Positions 9,906 to 20,021 of a stretch of 56,828 nt of DNA are shown here, piece after piece. Source of the stretch: Staphylococcus sp. (lineage in GTDB: Bacteria; Bacteroidota; Bacteroidia; Bacteroidales; Muribaculaceae). The stretch lies in contig JAMPDC010000001.1 in assembly GCA_023665865.1 (NCBI GenBank), forward strand, positions 570,852 to 627,679, read 5' to 3'. The number at the start of each line of letters is the position of its first letter. The first letter of the stretch is position 1. Below the pieces are notes generated by a model, which was not told the origin of the DNA, did not search any database, and was given only the letters and a program-made list of their open reading frames with translations. Position numbers and translations under genes: made by a program.

Positions 9906-10211
9906 TTACACCTTGATTTCCACTTCGACGCCTGAGGGAAGTTCGAGCTTCATCAGAGCATCCACGGTCTTGCCGGTGGAGTTGTGAATGTCGATCAGAC
10001 GCTTGTAGGACGAGAGCTGGAACTGCTCGCGTGACTTCTTGTTGACGAAGGTCGAGCGGTTGACAGTGAAGATGCGACGGTGGGTGGGCAGGGGAATAGG
10101 TCCGCTGATCACAGCGCCGGTTGCTTTTACGGTCTTCACAATCTTCTCGGCCGACTTGTCAACCAAGTTGTAATCATAAGATTTAAGTTTGATTCTGATT
10201 GTTTGGTCCAT
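9906..10211 (-). CDS. rpsJ: 30S ribosomal protein S10
   Basis: S10 (101 residues) is a 30S head protein and the NusE transcription antitermination factor. It starts [20 protein letters not shown] and contains [20 protein letters not shown], the signature region. In many bacteria tuf precedes this gene; here fusA precedes it directly (26 bases), the Bacteroidetes arrangement that fuses the str and S10 operons. Confidence 0.97.
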   Translation of the reverse strand: MDQTIRIKLKSYDYNLVDKSAEKIVKTVKATGAVISGPIPLPTHRRIFTVNRSTFVNKKSREQFQLSSYKRLIDIHNSTGKTVDALMKLELPSGVEVEIKV

Positions 10212-10237
10212 ATCTTTGTTGAATGAAAGTGTTTGTC

Positions 10238-12364
10238 TTACTTGATGAGGTCAACGCGGCCCTGGCACTCGGTGAGCACATTCTTGGCGATTGAGCTGCT
10301 TACCTCTGCATAGTGGCTGAATGTCATGGTTGAGGTCGCACGGCCTGAAGTGATGGTACGGAGGGCAGTCACATAACCGAACATCTCGGCAAGAGGAGCC
10401 TTAGCCTTCACGATGCGCGCACCGCTGCGGCTTGTTTCCATACCTTCAACCTGACCACGACGCTTGTTGAGGTCACCAATAACGTCGCCCATGCTCTCTT
10501 CGGGAGTAACGACCTCTACCTTGAAGATAGGCTCGAGGAGCACGGGACCTGCCTTCTCAGAAGCCTTCTTGAAGGCCTGGATGGCACAGAGCTCGAATGA
10601 AAGCTGATCCGAGTCAACCGGGTGGAACGAACCGTCGATGACAGTCACCTTGAGACGATCAAGGGGATAGCCTGCGAGGACACCGTTCTTCATTGCGGTT
10701 GTGAAACCCTTCTGGATCGAGGGGATGAATTCCTTGGGAATGTTACCACCCTTGACCTCGTCAACAAACTGGAGTGAGCCATCGAAGTTTTCGTCGGCAG
10801 GTTCAACGCGGACGATGATGTCGGCGAACTTACCGCGACCACCGGTCTGCTTCTTGAAGACTTCACGGAGTTCAACGGGTTTGGTGATGGCTTCCTTGTA
10901 GGTTACCTGGGGACGGCCCTGGTTACATTCAACCTTGAACTCACGACGGAGACGGTCGATGATGATGTCGAGGTGAAGCTCACCCATACCTGAGATGACA
11001 GTCTGACCTGTTTCCTCATTGGTCTCAACGCGGAATGTGGGGTCCTCCTCAGCAAGCTTCTGGAGGCCGACGCCGAGTTTGTCAAGGTCCTTCTGAGTCT
11101 TGGGTTCAACTGCGATACCGATAACGGGCTCGGGGAATTCCATAGCCTCGAGAACGATAGGATGGTTCTCGTCGCAGAGAGTATCACCTGTGCGGATATC
11201 CTTGAAGCCTACACCTGCGCCGATATCACCGCAGTCGATTGACTCCTTGGCATTCTGCTTGTTTGAGTGCATCTGGAACAGACGGCTCACGCGCTCCTTC
11301 TTGCCGGAACGGCTGTTGAGAACGTAGCTACCGGCAACGACGTCACCTGAGTAAACACGGAAGAATGTGAGACGGCCAACATAGGGGTCGGTTGCGATCT
11401 TGAATGCAAGAGCACACATAGGAGCGTCTGAAGAAGGCTCACGGGTCTCAACCTGTTCGGGATCATCGGGGTTTGTTCCCTCGATTGCACCTGAATCGAC
11501 AGGGCTGGGAAGGTAAGCGCAGACAGCGTCGAGAAGACACTGAACACCCTTGTTCTTGAATGAAGAACCGCAGATCATGGGGACAACTTCCATCTTGAGG
11601 GTTGCATTGCGGAGAGCGCGGCGGATCTCATCCTCAGTGATAGTGGAGGGATCGTCGAAATATTTCTCCATGAGAGCGTCGTCGAATTCGGCGATCTTCT
11701 CAAGCATCTTGTCACGCCATTCCTCTGCTTCGTCAACGAGGCCTGCGGGGATATCCTCAATAGAGTAGTCGGCACCCATTGATTCGTCATGCCAGAAGAG
11801 AGCCTTCATGCGGATAAGGTCAACCACACCCTTGAATGTCTCCTCAGCTCCGACAGGGATCTGAATGGGACAGGGATTGGCACCGAGAACATCCTTGAGC
11901 TGACGGACAACCTCAAAGAAGTTTGCGCCTGAACGGTCCATCTTGTTGACGTAACCGATACGGGGCACATTATATTTGTCAGCCTGACGCCAAACAGTCT
12001 CAGACTGGGGTTCTACACCACCTACGGCGCAGAAAGTTGCGACAGCGCCGTCGAGCACACGGAGCGAACGCTCTACCTCGACAGTAAAGTCGACGTGTCC
12101 CGGAGTGTCAATAAGGTTGATTTTGAACTGATCGCCGGCATACTTCCAGAAAGTGGTAGTTGCGGCAGAAGTGATTGTGATACCACGTTCCTGCTCCTGC
12201 TCCATCCAGTCCATGGTAGCAGCACCGTCGTGCACCTCACCGATTTTGTGAGTAAGACCGGTGTAGAAGAGGATACGCTCGGAAGTGGTGGTCTTACCGG
12301 CATCGATGTGAGCCATGATACCGATATTACGCGTATATTTTAAATGTGCGTCTGATTTAGCCAT
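10238..12364 (-). CDS. fusA: Translation elongation factor G
   Basis: EF-G (708 residues) is the cytosolic GTPase that drives ribosomal translocation. The G domain has the P-loop AHIDAGKT (18-25), switch region RGITIT (60-65), DTPGH (86-90) and NKMD (140-143). Domains II to V follow, including [18 protein letters not shown] and the C-terminal [20 protein letters not shown]. Length is normal and the domain set is complete. The start is the ATG at 12362-12364. It lies in the ribosomal operon between rpsG and rpsJ. Confidence 0.97.
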   Translation of the reverse strand: MAKSDAHLKYTRNIGIMAHIDAGKTTTSERILFYTGLTHKIGEVHDGAATMDWMEQEQERGITITSAATTTFWKYAGDQFKINLIDTPGHVDFTVEVERSLRVLDGAVATFCAVGGVEPQSETVWRQADKYNVPRIGYVNKMDRSGANFFEVVRQLKDVLGANPCPIQIPVGAEETFKGVVDLIRMKALFWHDESMGADYSIEDIPAGLVDEAEEWRDKMLEKIAEFDDALMEKYFDDPSTITEDEIRRALRNATLKMEVVPMICGSSFKNKGVQCLLDAVCAYLPSPVDSGAIEGTNPDDPEQVETREPSSDAPMCALAFKIATDPYVGRLTFFRVYSGDVVAGSYVLNSRSGKKERVSRLFQMHSNKQNAKESIDCGDIGAGVGFKDIRTGDTLCDENHPIVLEAMEFPEPVIGIAVEPKTQKDLDKLGVGLQKLAEEDPTFRVETNEETGQTVISGMGELHLDIIIDRLRREFKVECNQGRPQVTYKEAITKPVELREVFKKQTGGRGKFADIIVRVEPADENFDGSLQFVDEVKGGNIPKEFIPSIQKGFTTAMKNGVLAGYPLDRLKVTVIDGSFHPVDSDQLSFELCAIQAFKKASEKAGPVLLEPIFKVEVVTPEESMGDVIGDLNKRRGQVEGMETSRSGARIVKAKAPLAEMFGYVTALRTITSGRATSTMTFSHYAEVSSSIAKNVLTECQGRVDLIK

Positions 12365-12415
12365 TTTGTAAGTTGTGAATCTAAATATTCAATGAAAAAT
12401 ATTCTATAGGTAGGC

Positions 12416-12892
12416 TTAGAAACGGAAGTGAGCGAAAGCACGGTTGGCCTCGGCCATCTTGTGCATATCTTCTTTGCGCTTGTAAGCACCGCCCTGGTCA
12501 TTGAAAGCGTCTACGATCTCGGCAGCGAGCTTCTCAGCCATAGTCTTACCGCCGCGCTTGCGGGCGTAGAGGATAAGGTTTTTCATCGAGATAGATTCCT
12601 TACGGTCGGGACGGATTTCGGTAGGCACCTGAAAGGTTGCACCGCCCACACGACGTGATTTAACTTCCACCTGGGGAGTCACATTCTCGAGAGCTTTCTT
12701 CCAGATCTCAAGTGCAGTCTTCTCCTCATTGGGGAGCTTGTTCTTCACGAGATCGAGAGCGGAATAGAAGATTGTGTATGAAGTGTTCTTCTTACCGTCA
12801 TACATGAGGTGATTGACAAACTTCGATACTCTCACGTCATTAAACACGGGATCGGGGAGGATCACCCGCTTTTTAGGTTTTGCTTTTCTCAT
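12416..12892 (-). CDS. rpsG: 30S ribosomal protein S7
   Basis: S7 nucleates assembly of the 30S head and lies at the E-site exit. I chose the ATG at 12890-12892 ([20 protein letters not shown]), giving 158 residues. The frame is open for 26 more codons upstream, but that extension ([16 protein letters not shown]...) is not S7-like. Conserved parts are [20 protein letters not shown] and [17 protein letters not shown]. It lies 51 bases upstream of fusA. Confidence 0.96.
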   Translation of the reverse strand: MRKAKPKKRVILPDPVFNDVRVSKFVNHLMYDGKKNTSYTIFYSALDLVKNKLPNEEKTALEIWKKALENVTPQVEVKSRRVGGATFQVPTEIRPDRKESISMKNLILYARKRGGKTMAEKLAAEIVDAFNDQGGAYKRKEDMHKMAEANRAFAHFRF

Positions 12893-13068
12893 TTTTTGAG
12901 CAAATGTTTTGTTTTTGGTTGCTTGGTTGCTGCATCTTTCATCTTCAACGGCATCCCCTCCGGGAGCCATTTACTCAACCTGTGATTTAGCCTTCCAATC
13001 AAATCAAAAACGAGAGGTTAACGACTCGGTTTTAATTTAATTAATTGTTTTCAGAAAAGGAGCGTGGA

Positions 13069-13452
13069 TTATTTCTTAGCTGCTTTGGGACGCTTGGCAC
13101 CGTACTTGCTGCGACGCTGAGTGCGATCCTTCACGCCGCTGGTATCAAGAGTACCGCGAACGATGTGGTAGCGCACACCGGGGAGGTCTTTCACACGACC
13201 ACCGCGAACGAGCACGATTGAGTGTTCCTGAAGATTGTGACCCTCACCGGGGATGTAGCTGTTGACTTCCTTGCCATTGGTGAGGCGCACACGAGCCACC
13301 TTACGCATAGCCGAGTTAGGCTTTTTGGGGGTGGTGGTGTACACACGCACACACACGCCGCGACGCTGCGGGCATGAATCAAGTGCGGGTGACTTGCTCT
13401 TATCTTCAAGAGCCACACGTCCTTTTCTTACTAATTGCTGAATAGTAGGCAT
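13069..13452 (-). CDS. rpsL: 30S ribosomal protein S12
   Basis: S12 (127 residues) monitors decoding at the A site and is the first gene of the long ribosomal operon. [20 protein letters not shown] and [20 protein letters not shown] are diagnostic. The lysine pair at 43-44 (TPKKPNS) and Lys88 (GGRVKDL) are the sites whose replacement gives streptomycin resistance in other bacteria; here they have the ordinary residues. The ATG is at 13450-13452. A promoter lies about 130 bases upstream. Confidence 0.97.
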   Translation of the reverse strand: MPTIQQLVRKGRVALEDKSKSPALDSCPQRRGVCVRVYTTTPKKPNSAMRKVARVRLTNGKEVNSYIPGEGHNLQEHSIVLVRGGRVKDLPGVRYHIVRGTLDTSGVKDRTQRRSKYGAKRPKAAKK

Positions 13453-13589
13453 CTTAGTTTATTTTGGTTATTGAAATAATGATTAGTATTTTAATTCTTT
13501 ACCTAATTTACACACTTTATTACCACTAACAGCGCTGATTTTCAAATAATTAGCACTGTCGTGACGACGGATTGCTCCTAAAAGCGTTG

Positions 13590-13621
13590 CAAAATTACAA
13601 CTTATTTTCCTAATTGCCAAA
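13590..13621 (-). promoter_or_regulatory. Promoter of the rpsL ribosomal operon
   Basis: On the minus strand TTTG (13621-13618) is followed after about 20 bases by TAATTTTG (13597-13590), matching the Bacteroidetes sigma-ABfr pattern TTTG / TAnnTTTG. Transcription would start near 13584 and give a leader of about 130 bases before rpsL. Confidence 0.75.
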
Positions 13622-13820
13622 TATTTCCAAGTATTTGTGACATATTTTTTCCAACAGATTTTCCTAACAAATCAGGCCGGCCGGCAAAAGACTCACCCAA
13701 CGTACCGCCGGCCACCAGACATCGGAAAACGACACCCTTCCGCAGCGACGGGCAACAGCCGTTTCGCGGCCGTTTTTCATCATTATATGTGAGATCATCA
13801 CAATTTTCATCGCCTCATCC

Positions 13821-13851
13821 TATGTTTTTTCCCTGATAAGCACTAATTTTG
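13821..13851 (+). promoter_or_regulatory. Probable metG promoter
   Basis: TAATTTTG at 13844-13851 is a perfect -7 box; the -33 box is weak (TATG at 13821-13824, 19 bases away). It lies 74 bases upstream of the metG ATG. Confidence 0.5.
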
Positions 13852-13924
13852 CAAATTAAAACCGAGAGTACCGCCAAAGGCACTCTAAAAGATGAAAAAA
13901 TAAACAAGTTCATTCATATACAGC

Positions 13925-15967
13925 ATGGAAAAGAAATTCAAGCGAACTCTCATCACCACTGCCCTGCCCTATGCCAACGGGCCTGTCCACATCGGACACC
14001 TCGCAGGAGTCTACGTCCCGGCCGACATCTACGCACGCTACCTGCGTCTGCGCGGTGAGGACGTCGTGATGGTTGGCGGCAGCGACGAGCATGGTGTGCC
14101 CATCACCCTGCGTGCGCGCAAAGAGGGCATCACACCTCAGGAAGTGGTAGACCGTTACCATAAAATCATCAAAGATTCACTCGAAGAACTCGGCGTCAGC
14201 TTCGACATATATTCACGCACAACTTCAAAACTTCACCACGAGACTGCGTCTGAATTTTTCCGCCGTCTCTACGACAAGGGTGAATTCACAGTGCAGACAG
14301 CCGAGCAGCCCTACGACGAGAAGAGCGGAGAGTTTCTTGCTGACCGCTACGTCGTCGGTACATGCCCGCGCTGCCACAACGAGAATGCCTATGGCGACCA
14401 GTGTGAGGCATGCGGTTCATCGCTCAACGTGACCGACCTCATCAATCCCCGCTCGGCTCTTACAGGAGAGCCCGTCAAGATGCGCGAGACAACCCACTGG
14501 TATCTCCCGCTCGACAAATGGGAACCGAAACTCCGCGAGTGGATACTCGAAGGACACAAAGAATGGAAAACCAACGTCTACGGCCAGTGCAAATCATGGC
14601 TCGACGCAGGCTTGCAGCCGCGCGCTGTCAGCCGCGATCTCAAGTGGGGTGTCCCCGTCCCGGTCGAAGGCGCCGAAGGCAAGGTGCTCTACGTATGGTT
14701 TGACGCTCCCATCGGCTACATATCCAACACCAAAGAGCTTTTTCCCGACTCCTGGGAGAAATATTGGAAGGATCCTGAAAGCCGCATCATCAACTTCATC
14801 GGCAAAGATAACATCGTCTTCCACTGCATCGTCTTCCCCTCGATGCTGATGGCCTACGGCGACAACTTCCAGCTTCCCGACAACGTACCGGCCAACGAAT
14901 TTCTCAATCTTGAAGGAGACAAGATTTCCACTTCACGCAACTGGGCCGTGTGGCTCCACGAATATCTCAAGGACTTCCCCGGCAAGCAAGACGTGTTGCG
15001 CTACGTGCTGACAGCAAATGCGCCCGAGACCAAGGACAACGATTTCACCTGGGCTGACTTCCAGGCCCGCAACAACAACGAGCTTGTAGCCATCCTCGGC
15101 AACTTCGTCAACCGCGCCGTTGTTCTCACCCACAAATACTTCGGCGGAGTGGTTCCCGTCAGAGGTGAGCAGACCGAGGCCGACAAGGAAGTCTTTGCTG
15201 AACTCACCCGCATCAAAGCCTCACTATCCGAGGCACTCGACACGTTCCACTTCCGCGAAGCCCTGAAACAGGCTATGGAGATCGCGCGCCTCGGCAACCG
15301 CTACCTTCAGGAGACCGAACCCTGGAAGCTCGCCAAGACCGACCTCGCCCGCACCGGCACAATCCTCAATATCGCCCTCCAGCTCTGTGCAAACCTTGCG
15401 ATCGCATTCGAGCCCTTCACACCCTTCACCTGCCGGCGCCTCGCCAAGATGCTCAACCTCGACAATCTCAGCTGGGATATGCTCGGCAACACCGACCTCG
15501 TCGCCGACGGCTGCGAGATCGCTCCTGCTGAACTCCTCTTTGAAAAAATCGAGGACAGCGACGTGCAGGCTCAGGTACAGAAACTTCTTGACACGAAGAA
15601 AGCCAATGAAATCGCAGCATGGAAGGCTGCTCCTCAGGCTGAGACAGTGGAATTTGACACCTTCGCAGCCTGTGACCTCCGCGTCGGCACCGTCCTCGAA
15701 TGTGAGAAAGTGCCCAAGGCCGACAAGTTGCTCCGTTTCCTGATCGACGACGGTCTTGAAAAACGCACCATTGTCTCTGGCATCGCTAAATACTACAAAC
15801 CGGAGGATCTTGTCGGCAAGCAGGTATGCTTCATCGCCAACCTTGCTCCCCGCAAGCTCAAAGGAATCGTCTCTGAAGGCATGATCCTGTCAGCCGAAAA
15901 CTCCGATGGCTCCATCGTGCTTCTCTCCCCGTCGGCAGCGGTAGCGCCCGGCGCTAAAATCGGTTGA
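13925..15967 (+). CDS. metG: Methionyl-tRNA synthetase
   Basis: This cytosolic enzyme charges tRNA-Met with methionine (680 residues). The class I HIGH motif is at 22-25 ([11 protein letters not shown]). A zinc knuckle has cysteines at about 146/149 and 159/162 (CPRC...CEAC). The KMSKS loop appears as KISTSR near residue 332, a known variant. The C-terminal 100 residues form an EMAP/Trbp-type tRNA-binding domain ([20 protein letters not shown]), giving the full dimeric form. The ATG at 13925 fits the conserved N-terminus. Confidence 0.97.
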   Translation: MEKKFKRTLITTALPYANGPVHIGHLAGVYVPADIYARYLRLRGEDVVMVGGSDEHGVPITLRARKEGITPQEVVDRYHKIIKDSLEELGVSFDIYSRTTSKLHHETASEFFRRLYDKGEFTVQTAEQPYDEKSGEFLADRYVVGTCPRCHNENAYGDQCEACGSSLNVTDLINPRSALTGEPVKMRETTHWYLPLDKWEPKLREWILEGHKEWKTNVYGQCKSWLDAGLQPRAVSRDLKWGVPVPVEGAEGKVLYVWFDAPIGYISNTKELFPDSWEKYWKDPESRIINFIGKDNIVFHCIVFPSMLMAYGDNFQLPDNVPANEFLNLEGDKISTSRNWAVWLHEYLKDFPGKQDVLRYVLTANAPETKDNDFTWADFQARNNNELVAILGNFVNRAVVLTHKYFGGVVPVRGEQTEADKEVFAELTRIKASLSEALDTFHFREALKQAMEIARLGNRYLQETEPWKLAKTDLARTGTILNIALQLCANLAIAFEPFTPFTCRRLAKMLNLDNLSWDMLGNTDLVADGCEIAPAELLFEKIEDSDVQAQVQKLLDTKKANEIAAWKAAPQAETVEFDTFAACDLRVGTVLECEKVPKADKLLRFLIDDGLEKRTIVSGIAKYYKPEDLVGKQVCFIANLAPRKLKGIVSEGMILSAENSDGSIVLLSPSAAVAPGAKIG

Positions 15968-16023
15968 TCTATATAGCGGACCCGAAACTGGGCCACATCA
16001 AAGGATTCAAAGATCATTTGGCT

Positions 16024-16065
16024 CGCCGGGATGGAGTGAGGTCACTCCCCCACTCCATCCCGGCG
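16024..16065 (+). terminator. Hairpin after metG
   Basis: A perfect 15-base stem (16024-16038 with 16051-16065) encloses a 12-base loop, 57 bases after the metG stop. It is not followed by a T-run, so it may act as an mRNA-stabilising or Rho-assisted end rather than a classic intrinsic terminator. Confidence 0.6.
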
Positions 16066-16150
16066 ACCATATCCTAAAAAATGACATCAACCACCGTCAT
16101 AAGAAAGTTAACCTTACCATTTTTTTCACACAGACACACGTTTCCTGACC

Positions 16151-17188
16151 ATGATTCAAACACATCGCCCACGCCTCCTGATCATATATACGGGAGGTAC
16201 GATCGGGATGATTGAAAATCCCGAGACACGCGCCCTACAGCCGTTTGATTTCAGCCATCTGATTGACAACGTGCCCAAGATCAAGAAACTCGACTACGAC
16301 ATCGACAACATCCAGTTTGATCCTATCGACTCAAGCGACATGGATCCCAAAGGATGGGCCGAGATCGCAAATGCCATCGCCGAGCACTATGACCGCTATG
16401 ACGGATTTGTAGTCCTCCACGGCACCGACACAATGGCCTATACAGCCTCGGCACTGTCGTTCATGCTCGGCAACCTCAACAAACCCGTCATCATCACCGG
16501 CTCGCAGCTCCCGATCGGCGAAGTGCGCACAGACGGAGAGGAAAACCTTATCACAGCCCTACAGATCGCAGCCGCCACTACATTCGACGGCTCGCCGATG
16601 GTGCAGGAGGTCGCCATTCTCTTCGAGAACTATCTGTGGCGCGGAAACCGCTCTACCAAAATGAGCGCCGACAATTTCAACGCCTTCAAGAGCAACAACT
16701 ACCCTCAGCTGGCCAAGATCGGTCTCGGCATCCACTATGCCGAAGAAGCATTGTGGCGCTCAAAAGAGCGGAAGCCTCTTCAAGTCAACACAAAAATGGA
16801 CAGAGGTGTGATGTTTATCGACCTTCATCCGGGCATGCTACAGTCAACCCTCCACCATCTGCTCTCGACGCCTGAAATCAAGGGTGTGGTTCTCCGCACC
16901 TATGGTGCCGGCAACGCCCCTACCGCAAACTGGTTTATTGAGGAAATTGCCGAAGCCATCAAGCGCGGCATGGTGATCGTAAACGTGACGCAATGTGTCA
17001 ACGGAGGAGTGCACCACCGCCGCTACGTCGCAGGCGACAAGCTCGCCAATGCCGGGGTCATCTCCGGCCACGACATGACTTCCGAAGCGGCCATCACAAA
17101 ACTTATGTATCTCTTCGGTCTCGGGCTGACACCGTCGGCAGTCGCAACGCGTCTCAACACCGACATCTGCGGTGAAGTGACGCTCTAA
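16151..17188 (+). CDS. ansA: L-asparaginase, cytoplasmic type I
   Basis: The enzyme hydrolyses asparagine to aspartate and ammonia. The 345-residue product has the two catalytic motifs of the asparaginase family: TGGTIGM (14-20) with the nucleophilic Thr, and HGTDTMAYTASALSF (90-104) with the Thr-Asp pair. There is no signal peptide, and the spacing of the motifs fits the cytoplasmic AnsA type rather than the periplasmic type II enzyme. The start ATG at 16151 gives MIQTHRPRLLIIYTGGTIG. It stands alone between metG and the convergent cysK. Confidence 0.93.
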   Translation: MIQTHRPRLLIIYTGGTIGMIENPETRALQPFDFSHLIDNVPKIKKLDYDIDNIQFDPIDSSDMDPKGWAEIANAIAEHYDRYDGFVVLHGTDTMAYTASALSFMLGNLNKPVIITGSQLPIGEVRTDGEENLITALQIAAATTFDGSPMVQEVAILFENYLWRGNRSTKMSADNFNAFKSNNYPQLAKIGLGIHYAEEALWRSKERKPLQVNTKMDRGVMFIDLHPGMLQSTLHHLLSTPEIKGVVLRTYGAGNAPTANWFIEEIAEAIKRGMVIVNVTQCVNGGVHHRRYVAGDKLANAGVISGHDMTSEAAITKLMYLFGLGLTPSAVATRLNTDICGEVTL

Positions 17189-17199
17189 GATGGGATTCA

Positions 17200-17259
17200 A
17201 TACCAGACAGACAGGAGTGACACCGATTTACCTCAGTGTCACTCCTGTCTGTCTGGTAT
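17200..17259. terminator. Bidirectional terminator between ansA and cysK
   Basis: A perfect 24-base inverted repeat (17200-17223 with 17236-17259) with a 12-base loop lies in the 89-base gap between convergent genes. It is followed on the plus strand by a T-rich stretch (ATATCTTTTT). It can serve both transcripts. Confidence 0.85.
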
Positions 17260-17277
17260 AATATCTTTTTGATAAGA

Positions 17278-18207
17278 TCACTCGAAGAGAGAGGTCGACA
17301 GATAGCGTTCGCCTGTATCCGGCAGCAGCACAACGACATTTTTGCCGGCGTTTGCGGGATCACACGCGATGGCAGAGGCTGCGTGGAGAGCAGCCCCGGA
17401 TGAAATACCGACAAGGATACCCTCGGTAGCCGCCAGACGACGCGCCGCCTCAAAGGCATTTTCAGTAGTCTCGGTCATCACTTCATCGACAATCCCCGCG
17501 CAATATGTATCCGGCACAAAACCTGCACCGATACCCTGCAACTTATGTGCCCCGGGCTTCCCTCCACTCAACACGGGAGAATCGGCCGGCTCGACGGCAA
17601 TAATGCGCACCTCAGGATTCCGCTCCTTCAGATAGCGGCCCACACCACTGACGGTACCACCGGTACCGACGCCTGCCACGAAGTAGTCGACCTTACCATC
17701 AAGCGCACTCCAGATTTCAGGGCCGGTTGTGAGATAGTGTGCCTCCGGATTGGCCGGGTTGACAAACTGACCGAGGATAATGGCTCCCGGAGTTGACTCA
17801 CAAAGGCGTTCGGCTTCCGCGATGGCACCCTTCATGCCGGAAGCTCCCGGAGTCAGAACTATGGTTGCACCGAGAGCCGACAGCAATTTACGGCGCTCGA
17901 CACTCATGGTCTCGGGCATTGTGAGAATGACCTTGTAGCCTCTGGCCGCACCGACAAGAGCAAGCCCGACCCCCGTGTTGCCACTCGTCGGCTCGATGAT
18001 GGTAGCGCCAGGTTTCAGACGCCCCTCCGCTTCGGCACGGTTGATCATGTTGAGAGCCACACGGTCTTTGACAGAACCTCCGGGGTTGAAAAATTCCACT
18101 TTCGCATATATATTTCCTGCGGCACCGACTTCTTCGGCAAATCTGCCAAGCCGTACCAACGGTGTGTCTCCGATAAGTTCGGTGACTGACGTTACGATCT
18201 TTTTCAT
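17278..18207 (-). CDS. cysK: Cysteine synthase (O-acetylserine sulfhydrylase)
   Basis: This PLP enzyme makes cysteine from O-acetylserine and sulfide. The PLP lysine is Lys47 in NPGGSVKDRVALNM, and the phosphate/substrate loop is TSGNTG at 74-79; GVGTGGTVSGVGRYL is the second glycine loop. I set the start at the ATG at 18205-18207 (MKKIVTSVTELIGDTPLVRL, 309 residues), the family length. The frame is open 18 codons further, but those residues are not family-like. It is the last gene of a five-gene minus-strand run from pcrA. Confidence 0.95.
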   Translation of the reverse strand: MKKIVTSVTELIGDTPLVRLGRFAEEVGAAGNIYAKVEFFNPGGSVKDRVALNMINRAEAEGRLKPGATIIEPTSGNTGVGLALVGAARGYKVILTMPETMSVERRKLLSALGATIVLTPGASGMKGAIAEAERLCESTPGAIILGQFVNPANPEAHYLTTGPEIWSALDGKVDYFVAGVGTGGTVSGVGRYLKERNPEVRIIAVEPADSPVLSGGKPGAHKLQGIGAGFVPDTYCAGIVDEVMTETTENAFEAARRLAATEGILVGISSGAALHAASAIACDPANAGKNVVVLLPDTGERYLSTSLFE

Positions 18208-18267
18208 AAATAATGACAGCTTATAAAAACGTGATTTGTATTTATACACACTGACGGACATGAAGGT

Positions 18268-18975
18268 TCATAAGCGACCTTCATCATTGTATGAATACAT
18301 CCTGTGGCGCGCTATTATCACATGGTCAAGCACGCGCATGCCAAGGATGCGGGCACCATCCTTGATCTGTCCGGTGAGCCTGTCATCTTCAGGACTCGGA
18401 CGGTTGGCGCCCGACGGATGGTTATGGACGAGCACAAGACCTTCGGCGAGACAATCGATCGCCCGCTTCAGCAGCAACTTCACGTCAACCACCGTCGCTG
18501 CCGTGCCACCCTGGGAGATGCATCTTTTATACATGACCTCATTGCTTCTCGAAAGCATCAGCACCCAGAACTCCTCATAGTCAAGCCCCTCGAGAAGCGG
18601 GCGCATGATCCTCACGACATCATCACTCGAACGGATCACGGGACGCACGTTGGACTCACCCTGCTCGCGGTTGCGGCGGCCGAGCTCAAAGGCGGCGGCA
18701 AGACTGACAGCCTTGGCCTCCCCCACCCCTTTATATTTACTGATGAGCTCATTCATGCTCATGCGGGCAAGATTGTCGACCCGATTGTCGCAGTCGCGGA
18801 GTATCTTACGCGCAAGATCGACAACCGACATGCCCGGCAGACCGCCACCGAAAAGTATGGCAATCAACTCAGCGTCGCTGAGCGAGCGTATCCCACGGGC
18901 CAATGCCTTTTCGCGCGGCTTGTCGTCGTCGCCGAGATCCTGGATGCGTATTGAGGAGAAAGGATTGTCTGGCAT
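18268..18975 (-). CDS. radC: RadC family JAB/MPN-domain protein
   Basis: The protein has 235 residues. The N-terminal third has a helix-hairpin-helix-like segment (YKGVGEAKAVSLAAAFELGR, about 81-100). The C-terminal MPN/JAB domain has the metal-binding set His184, His186, Ser194 and Asp197 in HNHPSGANRPSPED. RadC was once named as a recombination-repair protein, but its real role is unsettled; the domain suggests a metal-dependent hydrolase. It is 60 bases upstream of cysK and 14 bases downstream of the glycosyltransferase gene. Confidence 0.93.
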   Translation of the reverse strand: MPDNPFSSIRIQDLGDDDKPREKALARGIRSLSDAELIAILFGGGLPGMSVVDLARKILRDCDNRVDNLARMSMNELISKYKGVGEAKAVSLAAAFELGRRNREQGESNVRPVIRSSDDVVRIMRPLLEGLDYEEFWVLMLSRSNEVMYKRCISQGGTAATVVDVKLLLKRAIDCLAEGLVLVHNHPSGANRPSPEDDRLTGQIKDGARILGMRVLDHVIIARHRMYSYNDEGRL

Positions 18976-18989
18976 ATCTGTATTGTGTT

Positions 18990-19991
18990 CTATTTACCTT
19001 TTCTGATTAGGACCTCCTCCTCCACGTCACGTCCACGTCCGAGAAGGATTTTAATGAAGTAGGCTTTCAGGAAACCGTAGCCGTAGCCGCATATCTGGAT
19101 GACACTTGCCGGCAGAGCCTTGCAGGCAATGACAAGCGATTTCGTCGACAGCAAGGCGGAGATGAAGAGCGCCACGAGGTAGAGCCCCAGCGGAAGAAGA
19201 AACCAGGGTGAGACAAAGATTGACAGCAGCAACAACGCCAATCCGATAATCACCGCCAATGCCGGGAGAGCATGCACAGCCTTCAGCGATCCCGGATAGA
19301 GGAGCTTGAGGGTGATACGCGACATCCCGAACACATAGACCTGACGAAGAAATTTGCGGAAATCCACACGACGCTTGTGATAGACGTATGCCGGACGGAT
19401 GAGTTCAATCTTAAAACCGGCCTCGCGGATGCGTGTCGACATGTCGATATCTTCCGAAAACATCTCCCTGAATCCACCGACCTTCTCATAGACCTTGCGT
19501 GAGAAACCCATGTTGAACGTACGGGGAACAAATTTTTCAAGACTCACCTTACCGCCGCGGATCCCACCGGTCGTCAGAAACGATGTCATGGCGAAATTGA
19601 TGGCCTTCTGCGTTGAGGTGAAAGACTCATGGGCCGCATCGGGGCCTCCGAAACAGTCGACCGGATGGGCATCAAGTTCGCGGGTCAGTGTCTCGAAGTA
19701 GCCCGGAGGGATGACACAGTCGCTGTCAAAGAAGATGAAATAGTCACCGGCAGCCCGCTCCATGCCATGATTGCGTGCTATCGACCGCCCCTCGTTCTCC
19801 TTATAGAAGTATTTCACGTCTATGCCACGGTCCACCTCAGCCACGTCACGACACGGCTCCGTCGATCCATCCTCGACGAGGATAAGCTCAAAGTTTTTCA
19901 GCGTCTGCTCCCGGAGGCTGTCGAGGAGATCCCTCACCTCATCAATACGGTTGTAGACAGGTACTATAATTGAAAAGCGTGGTCTTTCCAT
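18990..19991 (-). CDS. Family 2 glycosyltransferase with C-terminal membrane segments
   Basis: The protein (333 residues) transfers a sugar from a nucleotide donor to an unknown acceptor. The GT-A fold starts with FSIIVPVYNRIDEVRDLLDS and has the DxD metal motif DSD at 89-91 and the later acidic site EDIDMSTRIREAGF. From about residue 240, two to three hydrophobic helices (LPALAVIIGLALLLLSIFV, then FLLPLGLYLVALFISALL) anchor it in the inner membrane. Substrate cannot be told from sequence; cell-envelope glycan synthesis is likely. It has 30-base and 14-base gaps to nspC and radC. Confidence 0.85.
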   Translation of the reverse strand: MERPRFSIIVPVYNRIDEVRDLLDSLREQTLKNFELILVEDGSTEPCRDVAEVDRGIDVKYFYKENEGRSIARNHGMERAAGDYFIFFDSDCVIPPGYFETLTRELDAHPVDCFGGPDAAHESFTSTQKAINFAMTSFLTTGGIRGGKVSLEKFVPRTFNMGFSRKVYEKVGGFREMFSEDIDMSTRIREAGFKIELIRPAYVYHKRRVDFRKFLRQVYVFGMSRITLKLLYPGSLKAVHALPALAVIIGLALLLLSIFVSPWFLLPLGLYLVALFISALLSTKSLVIACKALPASVIQICGYGYGFLKAYFIKILLGRGRDVEEEVLIRKGK

Positions 19992-20021
19992 GTCATCAAA
20001 GCTTGGTTACGCCGACTTGCA

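Larger units (their letters stand above)
13453..13924. other. Divergent intergenic region rpsL / metG
   Basis: This 472-base region carries start signals for two divergent transcripts. The rpsL leader is about 130 bases, from the promoter at 13590-13621 to the ATG, with no open frame of note. The middle (about 13670-13770) is GC-rich, with a GGCCGGC/GCCGGCC inverted pair. The right part is AT-rich and holds a probable metG promoter. I saw no RNA gene and could not match the rpsL leader to any known autoregulatory ribosomal-protein structure. Confidence 0.5.

Noticed and set aside
13918-14161. Genes antisense to or overlapping the start of metG
   Set aside because: These are mirror frames of the high-GC metG coding sequence.
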